Shown here: positions 1 to 12,998 of the stretch, piece after piece
How positions within the stretch are numbered: the first letter of the stretch is position 1
Layout of the letters: the number at the start of each line of letters is the position of its first letter
NCBI RefSeq assembly: GCF_003611735.1
Contig: NZ_RAWG01000083.1
Span: 1 to 32,162 of the forward strand
Length of the DNA: 32,162 bases
From: Corallococcus sicarius
GTDB lineage: Bacteria; Myxococcota; Myxococcia; Myxococcales; Myxococcaceae
Direction of reading: 5' to 3'
Notes under the pieces: model-generated
Told to the model about the DNA's origin: nothing
What the model saw: the letters and a program-made list of their open reading frames with translations, nothing else
Database searches by the model: none
Translations under genes and position numbers: made by a program

Positions 1-828
1 CGCCCCCCCTGCCCCACCGGAGTCCGCCACCCACTGCCGGTGGAAGTCGTCCACCGCCTTCATGGGGAAGAACGGGTCGCCGTGCGCCAGCTCGTTGCCC
101 TGCATCCACAACAGCGGGAACGGCAGGCACGCGAGGCCGAAGCCCACCGCGCGCGTGAGCGACGCCACCCGGTCGTTGCTGCTGAACACCAGCGCCACGG
201 TGATCAGCGGGATGTACATCCACGCGTCGTAGCGCAGCGCGCACGCCAGGTTGAGCAACATGCCGGCCCAGAACAGCGGCTGGAAGCGGTTCTCCTCCAC
301 CCCTTCGGCGACCAGCGCGAAGACGGCCAGCATGAAGAACAGCGACACCGCCTCGCTGCCCGCCGTGGTGGAGAACTGCAGGTGCATGCCCCAGACGGAG
401 AAGGCCAGGCCCGCGGCCACACCCGCGCGCCAGCCGAACAGCCGCCGCGTCAGCGCGAACAGCGGCACCACCGACAGAACACCGAACACCAGGCTCACCA
501 GCCGGCCCGCCACCTCGCGGTCGAACACCGACAGCACCGCGCCCACCAGGTACAGGTGCAGGGGGCCGAACTGGTACGTCCCGTCCTTGTAGGAGGTGAT
601 GACGTGCGGCGCGTTGAGCCACCGCTCCGCCAGCTCGGTGCGCACCACCGCGTCGCCGTAGAGGTTCTCGTTGAGGAAGAACACCCCCAGCCGGGGCAGC
701 AGCGCCGCCACCAGCAGCAACCCCACGAGCCACCGCAAGGACGGTTCAGGCTGCGGCGCAGGCACCGCGGACAGGCCGGGAACCGAAGGGGTGGGAGCAG
801 GGGCGGCGGGACTCGAGGCGGGGACCAT
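1..828 (-). CDS. Glycosyltransferase family 39/ArnT-like membrane protein (N-terminal part, cut by window edge)
   Basis: The minus strand is open from an ATG at 828 to the left edge (276 codons), so the C-terminus is missing. After a Pro/Ala-rich cytoplasmic tail of about 30 residues comes a first membrane segment (LVGLLLVAALLPRLGVFF), then a loop with NENLYGDAVVRTE. This acidic first loop after TM1 is where polyprenyl-phosphate-dependent GT-C enzymes (PMT/ArnT type) carry catalytic Asp/Glu. More hydrophobic segments follow (GRLVSLVFGVLSVVPLFAL, AGVAAGLAFSVWGMHL, SLFFMLAVFALVAEG, LFWAGMLLNLACALRYDAW). By family, such proteins move a sugar from a lipid-linked donor to an envelope acceptor at the outer face of the inner membrane; the substrate cannot be told. 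No partner gene is visible here. The next gene (prkA) diverges from it. It could be another GT-C family, but the multi-TM plus acidic loop pattern is clear. Confidence 0.75.
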   Translation of the reverse strand, partial: MVPASSPAAPAPTPSVPGLSAVPAPQPEPSLRWLVGLLLVAALLPRLGVFFLNENLYGDAVVRTELAERWLNAPHVITSYKDGTYQFGPLHLYLVGAVLSVFDREVAGRLVSLVFGVLSVVPLFALTRRLFGWRAGVAAGLAFSVWGMHLQFSTTAGSEAVSLFFMLAVFALVAEGVEENRFQPLFWAGMLLNLACALRYDAWMYIPLITVALVFSSNDRVASLTRAVGFGLACLPFPLLWMQGNELAHGDPFFPMKAVDDFHRQWVADSGGAGGA

Positions 829-1073
829 GGCGCGCGGGAGGATACGCAGGCAGGGCCCAAAGCCAAGCCAGCGACCCACCCACCTGCCTGATGCCCGCCC
901 GCCTGCCGCATCCCTCCAGGACACCACTTCCCCGGGCAGCGCCGGATTCGCGCTGTTACGGACCCTTCCGGGCGGGACGGAAACGAGCACGGTCCATCAC
1001 GCCGACATGTGGAGCGGACGGAGACGCCGCCCCACAGGGGGGGCCTGCCTGGACGGGGTGTCCTCCAGCAGGG

Positions 1074-1103
1074 GCCCAACCGTCGGGAAGTACGCGGTTG
1101 GGC
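1074..1103. repeat. 9-bp perfect inverted repeat upstream of prkA (possible operator)
   Basis: GCCCAACCG (1074-1082) and CGGTTGGGC (1095-1103) are exact reverse complements separated by 12 nt. The centre is about 85 bp upstream of the transcription start expected from the TATAAT at 1162, a usual distance for an activator site. It could also be a hairpin, but no gene ends just before it on either strand, so a terminator role is unlikely. Confidence 0.5.
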
Positions 1104-1161
1104 GAGGTGGGACCCGAAACATCGCACCGGGGGGGCTCCTCCCAGCGTGGGTCAGGGTCCT

Positions 1162-1167
1162 TATAAT
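1162..1167 (+). promoter_or_regulatory. Candidate sigma-70-type -10 element (TATAAT) for the prkA operon
   Basis: A perfect TATAAT sits in a short AT-rich patch within very GC-rich DNA. At 16-18 bp spacing no TTGACA-like -35 is present (CTCCCA at 1139-1144), so if used it would probably need an activator. The start codon of prkA lies about 225 nt beyond the predicted transcription start. Not experimentally supported. Confidence 0.4.
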
Positions 1168-1191
1168 CAAAGTGCCTTTTCACCCCGTGAA
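1163..1191 (-). promoter_or_regulatory. Candidate minus-strand promoter for the glycosyltransferase gene
   Basis: Read on the minus strand, TTCACG (1186-1191) lies 17 bp from GATTAT (1163-1168). Each hexamer matches four of six consensus positions (TTGACA/TATAAT). It overlaps the plus-strand TATAAT, so the two would compete. The leader to the gene at 828 would be over 300 nt, which makes this uncertain. Confidence 0.25.
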
Positions 1192-1354
1192 GGGGAGCGG
1201 CTTCTCTCTCCGACACGAGCTGACGCGCGGTCCCACTCCGCGGCGGGGTCCCGAAGGGGCGTGAGCATCGCGATTGTCGTCGCCTGGGACCTCATCGGGG
1301 TGGGTGTGGAATGGCCTTCCAGCCCTCCAGGTTCACCATGCTGGCTTCCTGGAA

Positions 1355-1374
1355 GAACGCGAGCGTTCGCGTTC
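1355..1374 (+). other. Hairpin in prkA leader
   Basis: GAACGCGA (1355-1362) and TCGCGTTC (1367-1374) form a perfect 8-bp stem with a GCGT tetraloop, ending 25 nt before the prkA ATG and about 16 nt before its ribosome-binding site. It could affect message stability or translation. No known riboswitch class is recognised. Confidence 0.4.
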
Positions 1375-1399
1375 CTCCGGCAGCCTTCGAGGGAGAGAC

Positions 1400-3463
<2,064 letters not shown>

Positions 3464-3504
3464 CAAGGAACACCTGACGCCTTGCCCCAGAGGGACGTGA
3501 CACC

Positions 3505-4614
3505 GTGACCTTGAAGATCCACCAGGACCACTCCCGCTTCAAACAGATCGTCCGCGGGAAGATCAAAGCCAACCTGCGCAAGTACGTGCAGAAGGGCGAG
3601 ATGCTGGGCAAGAAGGGCAAGGATGCCATCAGCATCCCCATCCCCTTCATCGACATCCCGCGCTTCAAGTACGGCCACAAGGAGCAGGGCGGCGTCGGGC
3701 AGGGCGAGGGCGAGGTGGGTCAGCAGCTCGGCCCCGGGGCGGTAGAGCCCGGGGACGGGCACCAGGCCGGCCAGGGCGAGGGAGACCACGCCCTGGAGGT
3801 GGACGTCACCCTGGAGGAGCTTGCGCAGATATTGGGCGAAGAGCTCCAGCTGCCGCGCATCGAGCGGCGGCAGAGCGAGCGCATCGTCACGCAGAAGGTG
3901 AAGTACACCGGCGTCAACACCACGGGCCCGGAGTCGCTGCGGCACTTCAAGCGCACCTTCAAGCAGGCCTTGAAGCGGCAGATCGCCACCGGCACCTATG
4001 ACCCGAAGATGCCGGTCATCATCCCCACGCGCGAGGACCGGCGCTACCGCAGCTACAAGCTGCAGGAGCTGCCGGACACCAACGCGGTCATCATCTACAT
4101 GATGGACGTGTCCGGTTCGATGGGGGACGAGCAGAAGGAGATCGTCCGCATCGAGAGCTTCTGGCTCGATACGTGGCTCAAGCACCAGTACAAGGGCCTG
4201 GAGTCGCGCTACATCATCCACGACGCAGTGGCGCGTGAAGTGGACCGCGACACGTTCTTCCACACCCGTGAGTCCGGCGGGACGATGATCTCCAGCGCGT
4301 ACAAGCTGTGCCGGGAGATCATCCAGGCGGACTACCCGAAGAGCGCGTGGAACATCTACCCGTTCCACTTCAGCGACGGTGACAACTGGAGCGCGGATGA
4401 CACGCGCCAGTGCATTGAAATGCTGCGCAACGACATCCTCCCGCAGGTGAACCAGTTCGCCTACGGGCAGGTGGAGTCGCCCTACGGCAGCGGGCAGTTC
4501 ATCAAGGACCTGCGCGAGGCGGTGGGTGACACGACCAACGTCGCGTTGAGCGAGATCGCGGACAAGGACGCCATCTACACGTCCATCAAGGACTTCCTCG
4601 GCAAGGGGCGCTGA
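3505..4614 (+). CDS. yhbH: YhbH/YeaH family protein (DUF444, vWA fold)
   Basis: A 369-aa protein of the YhbH/YeaH (DUF444) family, almost always encoded beside prkA and thought to work with that kinase in stress response or sporulation. The start is GTG at 3505, with AGAGGGA about 10 nt upstream; no better ATG exists. The N-terminal basic part (residues 1-57) is followed by a Gly/Gln/Glu-rich low-complexity linker (about 58-95), typical for the family. The C-terminal half is a von Willebrand A fold with the MIDAS motif DVSGS at Asp201-Ser205 and the later [10 protein letters not shown] and FSDGDNW blocks. No membrane segment. Biochemical role is unknown; it is probably an adaptor that binds partners through a divalent metal. 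It lies between prkA and spoVR on the same strand and is surely cotranscribed. Confidence 0.93.
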   Translation: MTLKIHQDHSRFKQIVRGKIKANLRKYVQKGEMLGKKGKDAISIPIPFIDIPRFKYGHKEQGGVGQGEGEVGQQLGPGAVEPGDGHQAGQGEGDHALEVDVTLEELAQILGEELQLPRIERRQSERIVTQKVKYTGVNTTGPESLRHFKRTFKQALKRQIATGTYDPKMPVIIPTREDRRYRSYKLQELPDTNAVIIYMMDVSGSMGDEQKEIVRIESFWLDTWLKHQYKGLESRYIIHDAVAREVDRDTFFHTRESGGTMISSAYKLCREIIQADYPKSAWNIYPFHFSDGDNWSADDTRQCIEMLRNDILPQVNQFAYGQVESPYGSGQFIKDLREAVGDTTNVALSEIADKDAIYTSIKDFLGKGR

Positions 4615-4649
4615 AGCGCTCGCCCATCCCCAACCGGAGCACCCGCCCG

Positions 4650-6143
4650 ATGCCCAAGAGCCTGACGCCCCGCCTCGCCGCGCTGCGGGATGAAATCCAT
4701 GGCTACGCCAAGGAATTCGGCCTGGATTTCTTCGAGACCGTCTTCGAGATGGTCAGCTACGACGAGATGAACATGGTCGCCGCCTACGGCGGCTTCCCCA
4801 CCCGCTACCCCCACTGGCGCTGGGGCATGGAGTACGAGCAGCTGGCGAAGGGGTACGAGTACGGGCTGTCGAAAATCTATGAGCTCGTCATCAACAACGA
4901 CCCTTGCTACGCCTACTTGATGGAGAGCAACCCGGAGGTGGACCAGAAGCTGGTGATGGCCCACGTCTACGGTCACTGCGACTTCTTCAAGAACAACTTC
5001 TCCTTCCGGCACACCAACCGCCGGATGATTGACGACATGGCCAACCACGCCACCCGCGTCCGGCGCTGGGTGGACAAGATTGGCGTGGAGAAGGTGGAGG
5101 ACTTCATCGACCGGACGCTGTCGCTGGAGAACCTCATTGATCAGCACGCGCCGCACATCCGCCGCAATCCGGATCCGCAGCGCGCGGAGGAGGAGCTCAA
5201 GTCCAACGAGCGCGTGGAGGGCTTCAAGGTGAACCGCGAGTACATGCGCGGCTACATCAACCCTTCGGAGTTCCTGGACTCGCAGCGCAAGCTCTCCGAG
5301 GACGAGAAGCAGCAGCGCAAGCGCTTCCCGGAGCGCCCGCAGCGGGACGTGCTGTACTTCCTGCTGGAGCACGCGCCCCTGGAGCCGTGGGAGGTGGACA
5401 TCCTCTCCATCCTCCGCGACGAGGCGTACTACTTCGCGCCGCAGGGCCAGACGAAGATCATGAACGAGGGGTGGGCCAGCTACTGGCACTCCACCATCAT
5501 GACCCGCCGGGCGCTGCGCGATGATGAGATCATCGACTACGCGGACCACCACTCCGGCACCATGGGCGTGCGGCCCGGGGCCATCAACCCGTACAAGCTG
5601 GGCATCGAGCTGTGGCGGGACATCGAGGACCGGTGGAACAAGGGCAAGTTCGGCAAGGAGTGGGACGAGTGCGACGACCTGCGCGCCCGCCAGGCCTGGG
5701 ACAAGAAGCTGGGCGCGGGGCGTGAGAAGATCTTCGAGGTCCGCAAGCACTACAACGACATCACCTTCATCGACACGTTCCTCACCGCCGAGTTCGCTCA
5801 AGCGCAGAAGCTGTTCGTGTATGGCTTCAACGACAAGCGCAACTCGTGGGAAATCCTCGACCGCGAGTTCCGCAAGGTGAAGAACAAGCTGCTCACGTCG
5901 CTCACCAACTTCGGGCAGCCCATCATCGAAGTGGTGGACGGCAACTACGAGAACCGCTCGGAGCTGCTGCTCGCGCACAAGCACGACGGGCAGGACCTGA
6001 AGGGCGACTACGCGCGGGAGACGCTGCGCAACCTCCAGAGCCTCTGGCGCCGGCCGGTGAACATCGTCACCCGCTACGACGGCAAGGGCGCCCTCTTGCG
6101 CTTCGACGGGCAGCACCACTCGGAGAAGAAGGTGGAACTGTAG
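4650..6143 (+). CDS. spoVR: SpoVR family protein (YcgB homologue)
   Basis: A 497-aa cytoplasmic protein of the SpoVR/YcgB family. Bacillus SpoVR is needed for normal spore cortex formation, and E. coli YcgB belongs to the RpoS regulon together with YeaG/YeaH. Family blocks are visible: [20 protein letters not shown] near residue 25, [13 protein letters not shown] near 108, [13 protein letters not shown] near 273 and [19 protein letters not shown] near 305. The His/Glu-rich conserved stretches suggest a metal site, but no activity is proven. Length matches the family (about 470-510). It is the third gene of the prkA-yhbH-spoVR unit, 35 nt after yhbH. In a spore-forming myxobacterium a sporulation or starvation role is plausible but inferred. 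Confidence 0.94.
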   Translation: MPKSLTPRLAALRDEIHGYAKEFGLDFFETVFEMVSYDEMNMVAAYGGFPTRYPHWRWGMEYEQLAKGYEYGLSKIYELVINNDPCYAYLMESNPEVDQKLVMAHVYGHCDFFKNNFSFRHTNRRMIDDMANHATRVRRWVDKIGVEKVEDFIDRTLSLENLIDQHAPHIRRNPDPQRAEEELKSNERVEGFKVNREYMRGYINPSEFLDSQRKLSEDEKQQRKRFPERPQRDVLYFLLEHAPLEPWEVDILSILRDEAYYFAPQGQTKIMNEGWASYWHSTIMTRRALRDDEIIDYADHHSGTMGVRPGAINPYKLGIELWRDIEDRWNKGKFGKEWDECDDLRARQAWDKKLGAGREKIFEVRKHYNDITFIDTFLTAEFAQAQKLFVYGFNDKRNSWEILDREFRKVKNKLLTSLTNFGQPIIEVVDGNYENRSELLLAHKHDGQDLKGDYARETLRNLQSLWRRPVNIVTRYDGKGALLRFDGQHHSEKKVEL

Positions 6144-6190
6144 GTGTAGCGCGGGAGCAGGCGGGCGGGCAGGCCGGGGGAAGCCAGGAG

Positions 6191-6220
6191 TTGGGCGGAG
6201 GTGCAACAATCCTCTACACT
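6191..6220 (+). promoter_or_regulatory. Weak candidate promoter before the M23 peptidase gene
   Basis: TTGGGC (6191-6196) and TACACT (6215-6220) are separated by 18 bp and end 13 nt before the preferred ATG at 6234, so transcription would start nearly at the gene. No hairpin terminator was found between spoVR and this gene, so readthrough from the operon is equally possible. Confidence 0.25.
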
Positions 6221-6233
6221 CCTGTCCGCCCCC

Positions 6234-7427
6234 ATGAAGACCGCCTCCCTGCTCTGTGTCGCCGCCCTCGCGGCGGCGTCGACCTCCGAAGCCGCCCCCC
6301 AGCAGTACGACATCAAGAACCGCCGCATCGAGCCGCGCCAGACGCTGGCGGGCGCGCTGCACGACGCGCAGCTGCCCGACGCGCAGGTGGAGGCCGTCAT
6401 CGCGGCGCTGGAAGGGGTGTTCGACTTCCGCAAGTCCCGCGTGGGCGACCAGTTCCGGCTGGTGATGCGCAACGGCGAGCTGGACTTCTTCGACTACCGC
6501 CAGAGCACCGTGGACGAGTGGCAGGTGCGCCGCGACGGGGAGAAGTACGTCGGCAGCAAGCGCTCCATCGAGGTGGAGAAGCAGGTGTCGCTCGTGTCGC
6601 TGGAGATCAGCACGTCGCTGTATGACGCGACGCTGGCGGCGGGCGAGGACCCGTCCATCGGCCTGGTGCTGTCGGACGTGTTCGCGTGGGACATCGACTT
6701 CTACCGGGACGTGCGCAAGGGCGACCGGGCGAAGGCGCTGGTGGAGAAGTTCGTCTCCAAGGGCCGCGTGCTGCGCTACGGCGAGGTGCTGGCGGCCACC
6801 TACGAGGGCGGGCTCGTGGGCAACAAGCGCGTGTTCCGCTACGTGCTGCCCAACGGCGAGGCCAACTTCTTCCAGGAGGACGGCGCGAGCGCCAAGAAGA
6901 CCTTCCTCAAGAGCCCGCTGAAGTACGCGCACGTCACCAGCAGCTTCGGGTCGCGCTACCACCCGGTGCTCCAGTACGTGAAGAACCACAACGGCGTGGA
7001 CTACGGCACGCCCATTGGCACCCCGGTGTGGGCCGTGGCAGACGGCACGGTGGTGTCCGCGAGCTACGCGGGCGCCGCGGGCAACATGGTGGTGCTGCGC
7101 CACTCCAACGGCATGGAGACGCAGTACATGCACCTGTCGCGCTTCGGTGACGGCGTGCGCACCGGCACGCGCGTGCGGCAGAAGCAGGTGATTGCCTATT
7201 CGGGCAACACCGGCCGCTCCACCGGGCCGCACCTGCACTTCGGCCTGAAGCGCGGCGGCACCTACGCCAACCCGCTCACCCAGAAGTTCCCCCGCGCGGA
7301 TCCGCTCCCCAAGGAGCTGACCGGGGACTTCCTCGCCAAGGCGCACGACATGGCCCAGCAGCTGGACGCCGTCTCCGTGGCCGCCGTCGCGGGCCAGGCG
7401 GCGCCTCCGCCCGCGGCCGTGAAGTAG
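6234..7427 (+). CDS. Secreted M23 family (MepM/Csd3-like) peptidoglycan endopeptidase
   Basis: A 397-aa exported murein hydrolase. The ATG at 6234 is chosen because it begins a signal peptide (MKTASLLCVAALAAASTSEA); the frame opens at 6201 but the extra 11 residues would mask it. Order of parts: signal peptide; an OapA/Csd3-like N-terminal domain (about 30-110); a second domain with IGLVLSDVFAWDIDFYRDVRKGD, a hallmark of MepM/YebA-type proteins; then the LytM domain (about 230-355). Zinc ligands His252 and Asp256 (HNGVD), His335 in HLHFG, and catalytic His300 and His333 are all present, so it should be active, cleaving peptide cross-bridges during wall growth or remodelling. It follows spoVR by 90 nt on the same strand, which may link it to spore-wall remodelling (inference). 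Confidence 0.92.
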   Translation: MKTASLLCVAALAAASTSEAAPQQYDIKNRRIEPRQTLAGALHDAQLPDAQVEAVIAALEGVFDFRKSRVGDQFRLVMRNGELDFFDYRQSTVDEWQVRRDGEKYVGSKRSIEVEKQVSLVSLEISTSLYDATLAAGEDPSIGLVLSDVFAWDIDFYRDVRKGDRAKALVEKFVSKGRVLRYGEVLAATYEGGLVGNKRVFRYVLPNGEANFFQEDGASAKKTFLKSPLKYAHVTSSFGSRYHPVLQYVKNHNGVDYGTPIGTPVWAVADGTVVSASYAGAAGNMVVLRHSNGMETQYMHLSRFGDGVRTGTRVRQKQVIAYSGNTGRSTGPHLHFGLKRGGTYANPLTQKFPRADPLPKELTGDFLAKAHDMAQQLDAVSVAAVAGQAAPPPAAVK

Positions 7428-7462
7428 CGGGCCCGCGTCCCTCCTGCACCGCTCTTCCGAGC

Positions 7463-7497
7463 CGGGCCCCCTCCCCTTCACGGTGGAGCGGGGCCCG
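7463..7497. terminator. Bidirectional hairpin terminator between convergent genes
   Basis: CGGGCCCC-CTCC (7463-7474) pairs with GGAG-C-GGGGCCCG (7485-7497): a 12-bp GC stem with one bulged C and a 10-nt loop. It lies between the M23 stop (7427) and the stop of the opposing gene (7507). No T-run on the minus side; a short TTT follows on the plus side. Confidence 0.65.
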
Positions 7498-7506
7498 ACG
7501 CGTTTC

Positions 7507-8091
7507 TCAGGCCCACTCGATGAGGTACTCGGTTTCGTCCAGGCCCAGCTCGGTGCCGCGCACCTGGCCCTCGCGCTGGAGGGCGCAGAGGGCGCCCGCG
7601 AGGATGCCCTCGTGCACCGGCACCGGCAGCAGGTCTTCCTTGAAGTGCAGCCGGACACGCTTGTCGCCCAGGGGCACGTATTCCCGCTGCCCGTAGCTCA
7701 CGGCGGTGGCGTAGGCGGCGGACGCGTTGCTGTAGATGCGCTTGGGGTCGCTGCCGGCGGCGAAGCCCAGGAGCGTCTGCCCCACGGTGGATTCGAGGAA
7801 GGTCCCGCAGACGGCGCCGCCGCACGCGCGCAGGGCCGCGTCGTAGCTTCCGAAGGCGGGCTGGAGCGCCTCCGCCGCGAAGGCAATCAGGCGCAGGAAG
7901 TCCACCGCGGGGTAGGAGAAGAAGTCCACCGGGTTGCGCTGCAGGAGGGGCGCTCGCAGCCGCTCCGCGGTGTCCTGCCCCAGGTGCTTGCGCGTCAGCT
8001 GCAGCACCGCCGTGAAACACAGGCCCCGCACCGTGTCGCCTGGACGGCTCAGGGCGATGCGCTGCTCCAGGTCACACAAGGGGGAGGCCAT
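7507..8091 (-). CDS. TIGR02265/DUF2378 family protein (Myxococcales-restricted)
   Basis: A 194-aa soluble protein that matches the TIGR02265 (DUF2378) paralogous family known essentially only from myxobacteria, which carry many copies per genome. Visible traits: a helical N-terminal half, the central PAVDFLRLIAFAAEAL block, the GTFLESTVGQTLLGFAAGSDPKR block (as in the family), a short beta-rich C-terminal region (EYVPLGDKRVRLHFKEDLLPVPVHEGIL) ending in DETEYLIEW. No signal peptide or membrane segment. Function is unknown. It is transcribed divergently from glgP with 272 bp between; the ATG at 8091 has AAGGGG very close to it. Sure of family by recall of its motifs, not by a search. Confidence 0.8.
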   Translation of the reverse strand: MASPLCDLEQRIALSRPGDTVRGLCFTAVLQLTRKHLGQDTAERLRAPLLQRNPVDFFSYPAVDFLRLIAFAAEALQPAFGSYDAALRACGGAVCGTFLESTVGQTLLGFAAGSDPKRIYSNASAAYATAVSYGQREYVPLGDKRVRLHFKEDLLPVPVHEGILAGALCALQREGQVRGTELGLDETEYLIEWA

Positions 8092-8148
8092 TCCCCTTCG
8101 TTCTACCCCAACTCCTCTCGCTGTCAGGATTCCAAGCGAAGCCAGGAT

Positions 8149-8166
8149 GCAGGGGCCCTCCCCTGC
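8149..8166. repeat. Small GC hairpin in the DUF2378/glgP divergent region
   Basis: GCAGGGG (8149-8155) and CCCCTGC (8160-8166) are perfect complements around a 4-nt CCCT loop. It lies 58 nt upstream of the minus-strand gene and about 200 nt upstream of glgP. No convincing sigma-70 promoter pair was found in the rest of this 272-bp region, which is otherwise G/C-run rich. Confidence 0.35.
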
Positions 8167-8363
8167 TGGGGTGGGAGGGCGTCACGGAGGGTCCCCGGGC
8201 ACCTTCCCTCCCTGGTGGGGGGAGCGGGCATCCCAGGGGCCGCGCTGCGGCTTTCCGGTGCCTGGATGGGCCCGACACGATACCCTCGCACGCGGTGCGC
8301 CCTCGTCCAGGCGGGGGCGCCCGGAAGCACCCACCTCTTCGTGACCCACGAGACGACCGACTT

Positions 8364-10868
<2,505 letters not shown>

Positions 10869-10890
10869 GCCTTCGGTGAAGTCCCGGGGC

Positions 10891-10918
10891 GCGGGCGGCC
10901 TTGTCGCAAGCCGCCCGC
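10891..10918. terminator. Bidirectional hairpin terminator after glgP
   Basis: GCGGGCGGCCTTG (10891-10903) and CAAGCCGCCCGC (10907-10918) form a 12-bp stem with one bulged C and a TCG loop. It sits between the convergent stops of glgP (10868) and the M3 peptidase (10940). No T-tract. Confidence 0.65.
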
Positions 10919-10939
10919 CCCGCCCCGTGGCGCCCCGCC

Positions 10940-12892
10940 CTACGCGGCCTTGTTGAGCCAGGCCTCGTAGGCGCGGAAGTCGTAGTCACGGCCCAGGAAG
11001 CGGTTCACCAGGCGCGCGGCGTCGTCGGAGCCCCCCGGCTCCAGCACCGCGCGCCGGTACGCCTGCGCGGGCGCGGGGTTGAGCAGGCCCTGCTCCTGGA
11101 ACACCGTGAAGAGGTCCTTCGCGATGACGAGCGACCACATGTACGTGTAGTAGTTGGACGAGTACCCATCCAGGTGCCCGAAGGTGAGGTGGAAGTACGT
11201 GCCCTCCAGGTATGGGAAGGGGATGTACTGGCCCTGCAGCTCGCGCACGAGCGCGGTGGCGTCCAGGCCCTTGGGGTCGCGCCGGTAGAGCTCCAGGCTG
11301 AGCGCCGCGTAGAACATCTGCTGGCGCACGAAGAGCCCCTTGCCGAACTCGTCCGCGCGCAGCATGCGCTCCACCAGCTCCGCGGGCAGCTTCTCCCCCG
11401 TCTGGTAGTGCGTGGCGAAGGTCTGCAGGCACGTGACGTCGCGGGCCCACTCCTCCAGCATCTGCGACGGGGCCTCCACGAAGTCCCACTCCGTGCGCAC
11501 GCCGGACAGGCCGGCCCACTGGGTGTGGCCGCCGAAGATGTGGTGCAGCAGGTGGCCGAACTCGTGGAAGAAGGTCTCCACGTCGCCGTGCTGCATGAGG
11601 GCGGGTTCGTCCCCGGGCTTGGGGAAGTTGCAGATGAGCGCGCCTTCCGGCAGCCGGCGTCCGGACTTGCCGCTGGTCAGCGTGAACTGGGCCGCGTGCT
11701 TGTACTTGTCCGCGCGCGGATGCATGTCGAGGAAGAAGCGGCCCTTGAGGGTGGCGCCCTCGTAGACGTCGAACACTTCCACGTCCGGGTGCCACACCGG
11801 CACGTCCTTCACGGGGCGGTAGGTGACGCCGAAGAGGCGGGCGGTGAGGTCCAGGACGCCCTGCTTCACGCGCGTGTATTCGAAGTAGGGGCGCACGGTT
11901 TGCGAGTCGAAGGCGTACTGCTCCGCCTTCACGCGGTCATCCAGGTAGCCGGAGTCCCAGGGCTCCACCTGGGTGGCCTGGGGTTCGTCCTTCTGCTTGC
12001 GCTCCAGCAGCACCTGGTAGTCGCGCTTCATGCGCGCCTCCGAGGCGGTGGCGATCTTCTGGATGAAGTCCCGCGCGGCGTCCGCGGTGCGCACCATCTT
12101 GTCCTCGGTGGCGTAGGCGGCCCAGTGCGGATAGCCCAGGAGCGTGGCCAGCTCATGGCGGCGGGCGACGAGCCGGCCCAGCACGTCCACGTTGGCGGGG
12201 TGGCCGCGCTGGCGGTTGGCGCGCCAGAGCTGCTCGCGGGCCTTGCCGTCGCGCGCGTAGGTGAGGAAGGGCACGAGGTCCGGGTAGTCGGTGGAGATGC
12301 GCACCTGACCGTCCGGGCCGGGCGCGTGCGCGCGCACGTAGTCCTCCGGCAGGCCGTCGAGGGCGGACGGGGGCAGGGACACCTTGCGGGTGTCCTGGCT
12401 GATGTTGCGGCTGAACTCCTGGCCGATGCGGATGAGCTCTTCCTGGAGCGCCTTCACCTTCTCGCGGGTGGCCTCGTCGCGGTCCACGCCGGCGCGGCGG
12501 AAGTCGCGCAGCACCTTCTCCATCCACTTGCGCGTGGCGGCGTCCTCGCCGGAGAGGTCCACGGCGGAGAGCACGTCGTAGACGCCCCGGTCCATGCGGA
12601 TGTCGTTGGAGAGGTTCTCCAGGGCCTGCTCGGCGGCCTCCGCGGCCTCGCGCAGCGCGGCCTCCGGGTGGGTGTGGCGCACGACGCTGGCGCGCGCGGA
12701 CGCGTCGTCGAGCGTGGCGGAGGTCTCGTCGAACAGCTCCAGCACCTCGCGGGCGGTGCGCGACGCGGGCAGGGACTTCAGGCGCGCGATGCCGGCGCGG
12801 GCCGTGGCCACGGCCTCCTCGCTCGCTCGGCGGAAGTCCTCCGGCGGGCAGGTGACATGGCGGGCGGCGACGGGAACCAGGGGCTGGGACAC
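10940..12892 (-). CDS. M3 family oligopeptidase (thimet oligopeptidase-like)
   Basis: A 650-aa zinc metallopeptidase of family M3A that cleaves short peptides. The GTG at 12892 is preferred because AGAGGAG lies 7-8 nt upstream; a longer frame reaches 12940 but would put that ribosome site inside the gene. The zinc site is HEFGH (His443, Glu444, His447) with the third ligand Glu473 in DFVEAPSQMLEEW, as in mammalian thimet oligopeptidase and neurolysin. The late block GHLDGYSSNYYTYMWSLVIA supplies the conserved Tyr/His substrate-binding residues. There is no clear signal peptide, so it probably works in the cytosol on peptides from protein turnover, although a secreted form cannot be excluded. 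It is transcribed alone, downstream of a strong terminator of the big lipoprotein gene. Confidence 0.92.
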   Translation of the reverse strand: MSQPLVPVAARHVTCPPEDFRRASEEAVATARAGIARLKSLPASRTAREVLELFDETSATLDDASARASVVRHTHPEAALREAAEAAEQALENLSNDIRMDRGVYDVLSAVDLSGEDAATRKWMEKVLRDFRRAGVDRDEATREKVKALQEELIRIGQEFSRNISQDTRKVSLPPSALDGLPEDYVRAHAPGPDGQVRISTDYPDLVPFLTYARDGKAREQLWRANRQRGHPANVDVLGRLVARRHELATLLGYPHWAAYATEDKMVRTADAARDFIQKIATASEARMKRDYQVLLERKQKDEPQATQVEPWDSGYLDDRVKAEQYAFDSQTVRPYFEYTRVKQGVLDLTARLFGVTYRPVKDVPVWHPDVEVFDVYEGATLKGRFFLDMHPRADKYKHAAQFTLTSGKSGRRLPEGALICNFPKPGDEPALMQHGDVETFFHEFGHLLHHIFGGHTQWAGLSGVRTEWDFVEAPSQMLEEWARDVTCLQTFATHYQTGEKLPAELVERMLRADEFGKGLFVRQQMFYAALSLELYRRDPKGLDATALVRELQGQYIPFPYLEGTYFHLTFGHLDGYSSNYYTYMWSLVIAKDLFTVFQEQGLLNPAPAQAYRRAVLEPGGSDDAARLVNRFLGRDYDFRAYEAWLNKAA

Positions 12893-12998
12893 GGGAAGGG
12901 CTCCTCTCGAAAGAGGTGCCAAAGCTAATGCGCCCCGCACGCAGGGGCAGCACCCGTGTGAGGGCAGAAGTCCCTTTCACGGACACAGGCCCCCCTGC

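Larger units (their letters stand above)
829..1399. other. Long intergenic region between divergent glycosyltransferase and prkA; no gene seen
   Basis: No reading frame here has a credible start, ribosome site and protein-like composition; the frames found are GC-rich shadows. It holds a 9-bp perfect inverted repeat (1074-1103), an isolated AT-rich island with a perfect TATAAT (1162-1167), a short CCCC/GGGG hairpin (1183-1195) and an 8-bp hairpin just before prkA (1355-1374). The layout suggests a regulated, possibly divergent, promoter region with a leader of roughly 225 nt on prkA. Confidence 0.6.

Noticed and set aside
829..1273. Short open frames in the region before prkA as small genes
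   Set aside because: Frames overlap in all phases with no ribosome site and no protein-like composition; GC-rich DNA gives such frames by chance.
4575..7658. 1027-codon open frame on the minus strand
   Set aside because: Antisense shadow of yhbH end, spoVR and the M23 gene, which have clear family motifs; its product is low-complexity Arg/Val/His/Leu-rich and has no motif.
10901..12928. 675-codon plus-strand frame opposite the M3 peptidase
   Set aside because: Shadow; the minus strand carries HEFGH and the third zinc ligand.
12900..12940. TTTGGCACC as a sigma-54 -24 element before the M3 gene
   Set aside because: No GC at the -12 position with the right spacing, and it lies too close to the start codon.
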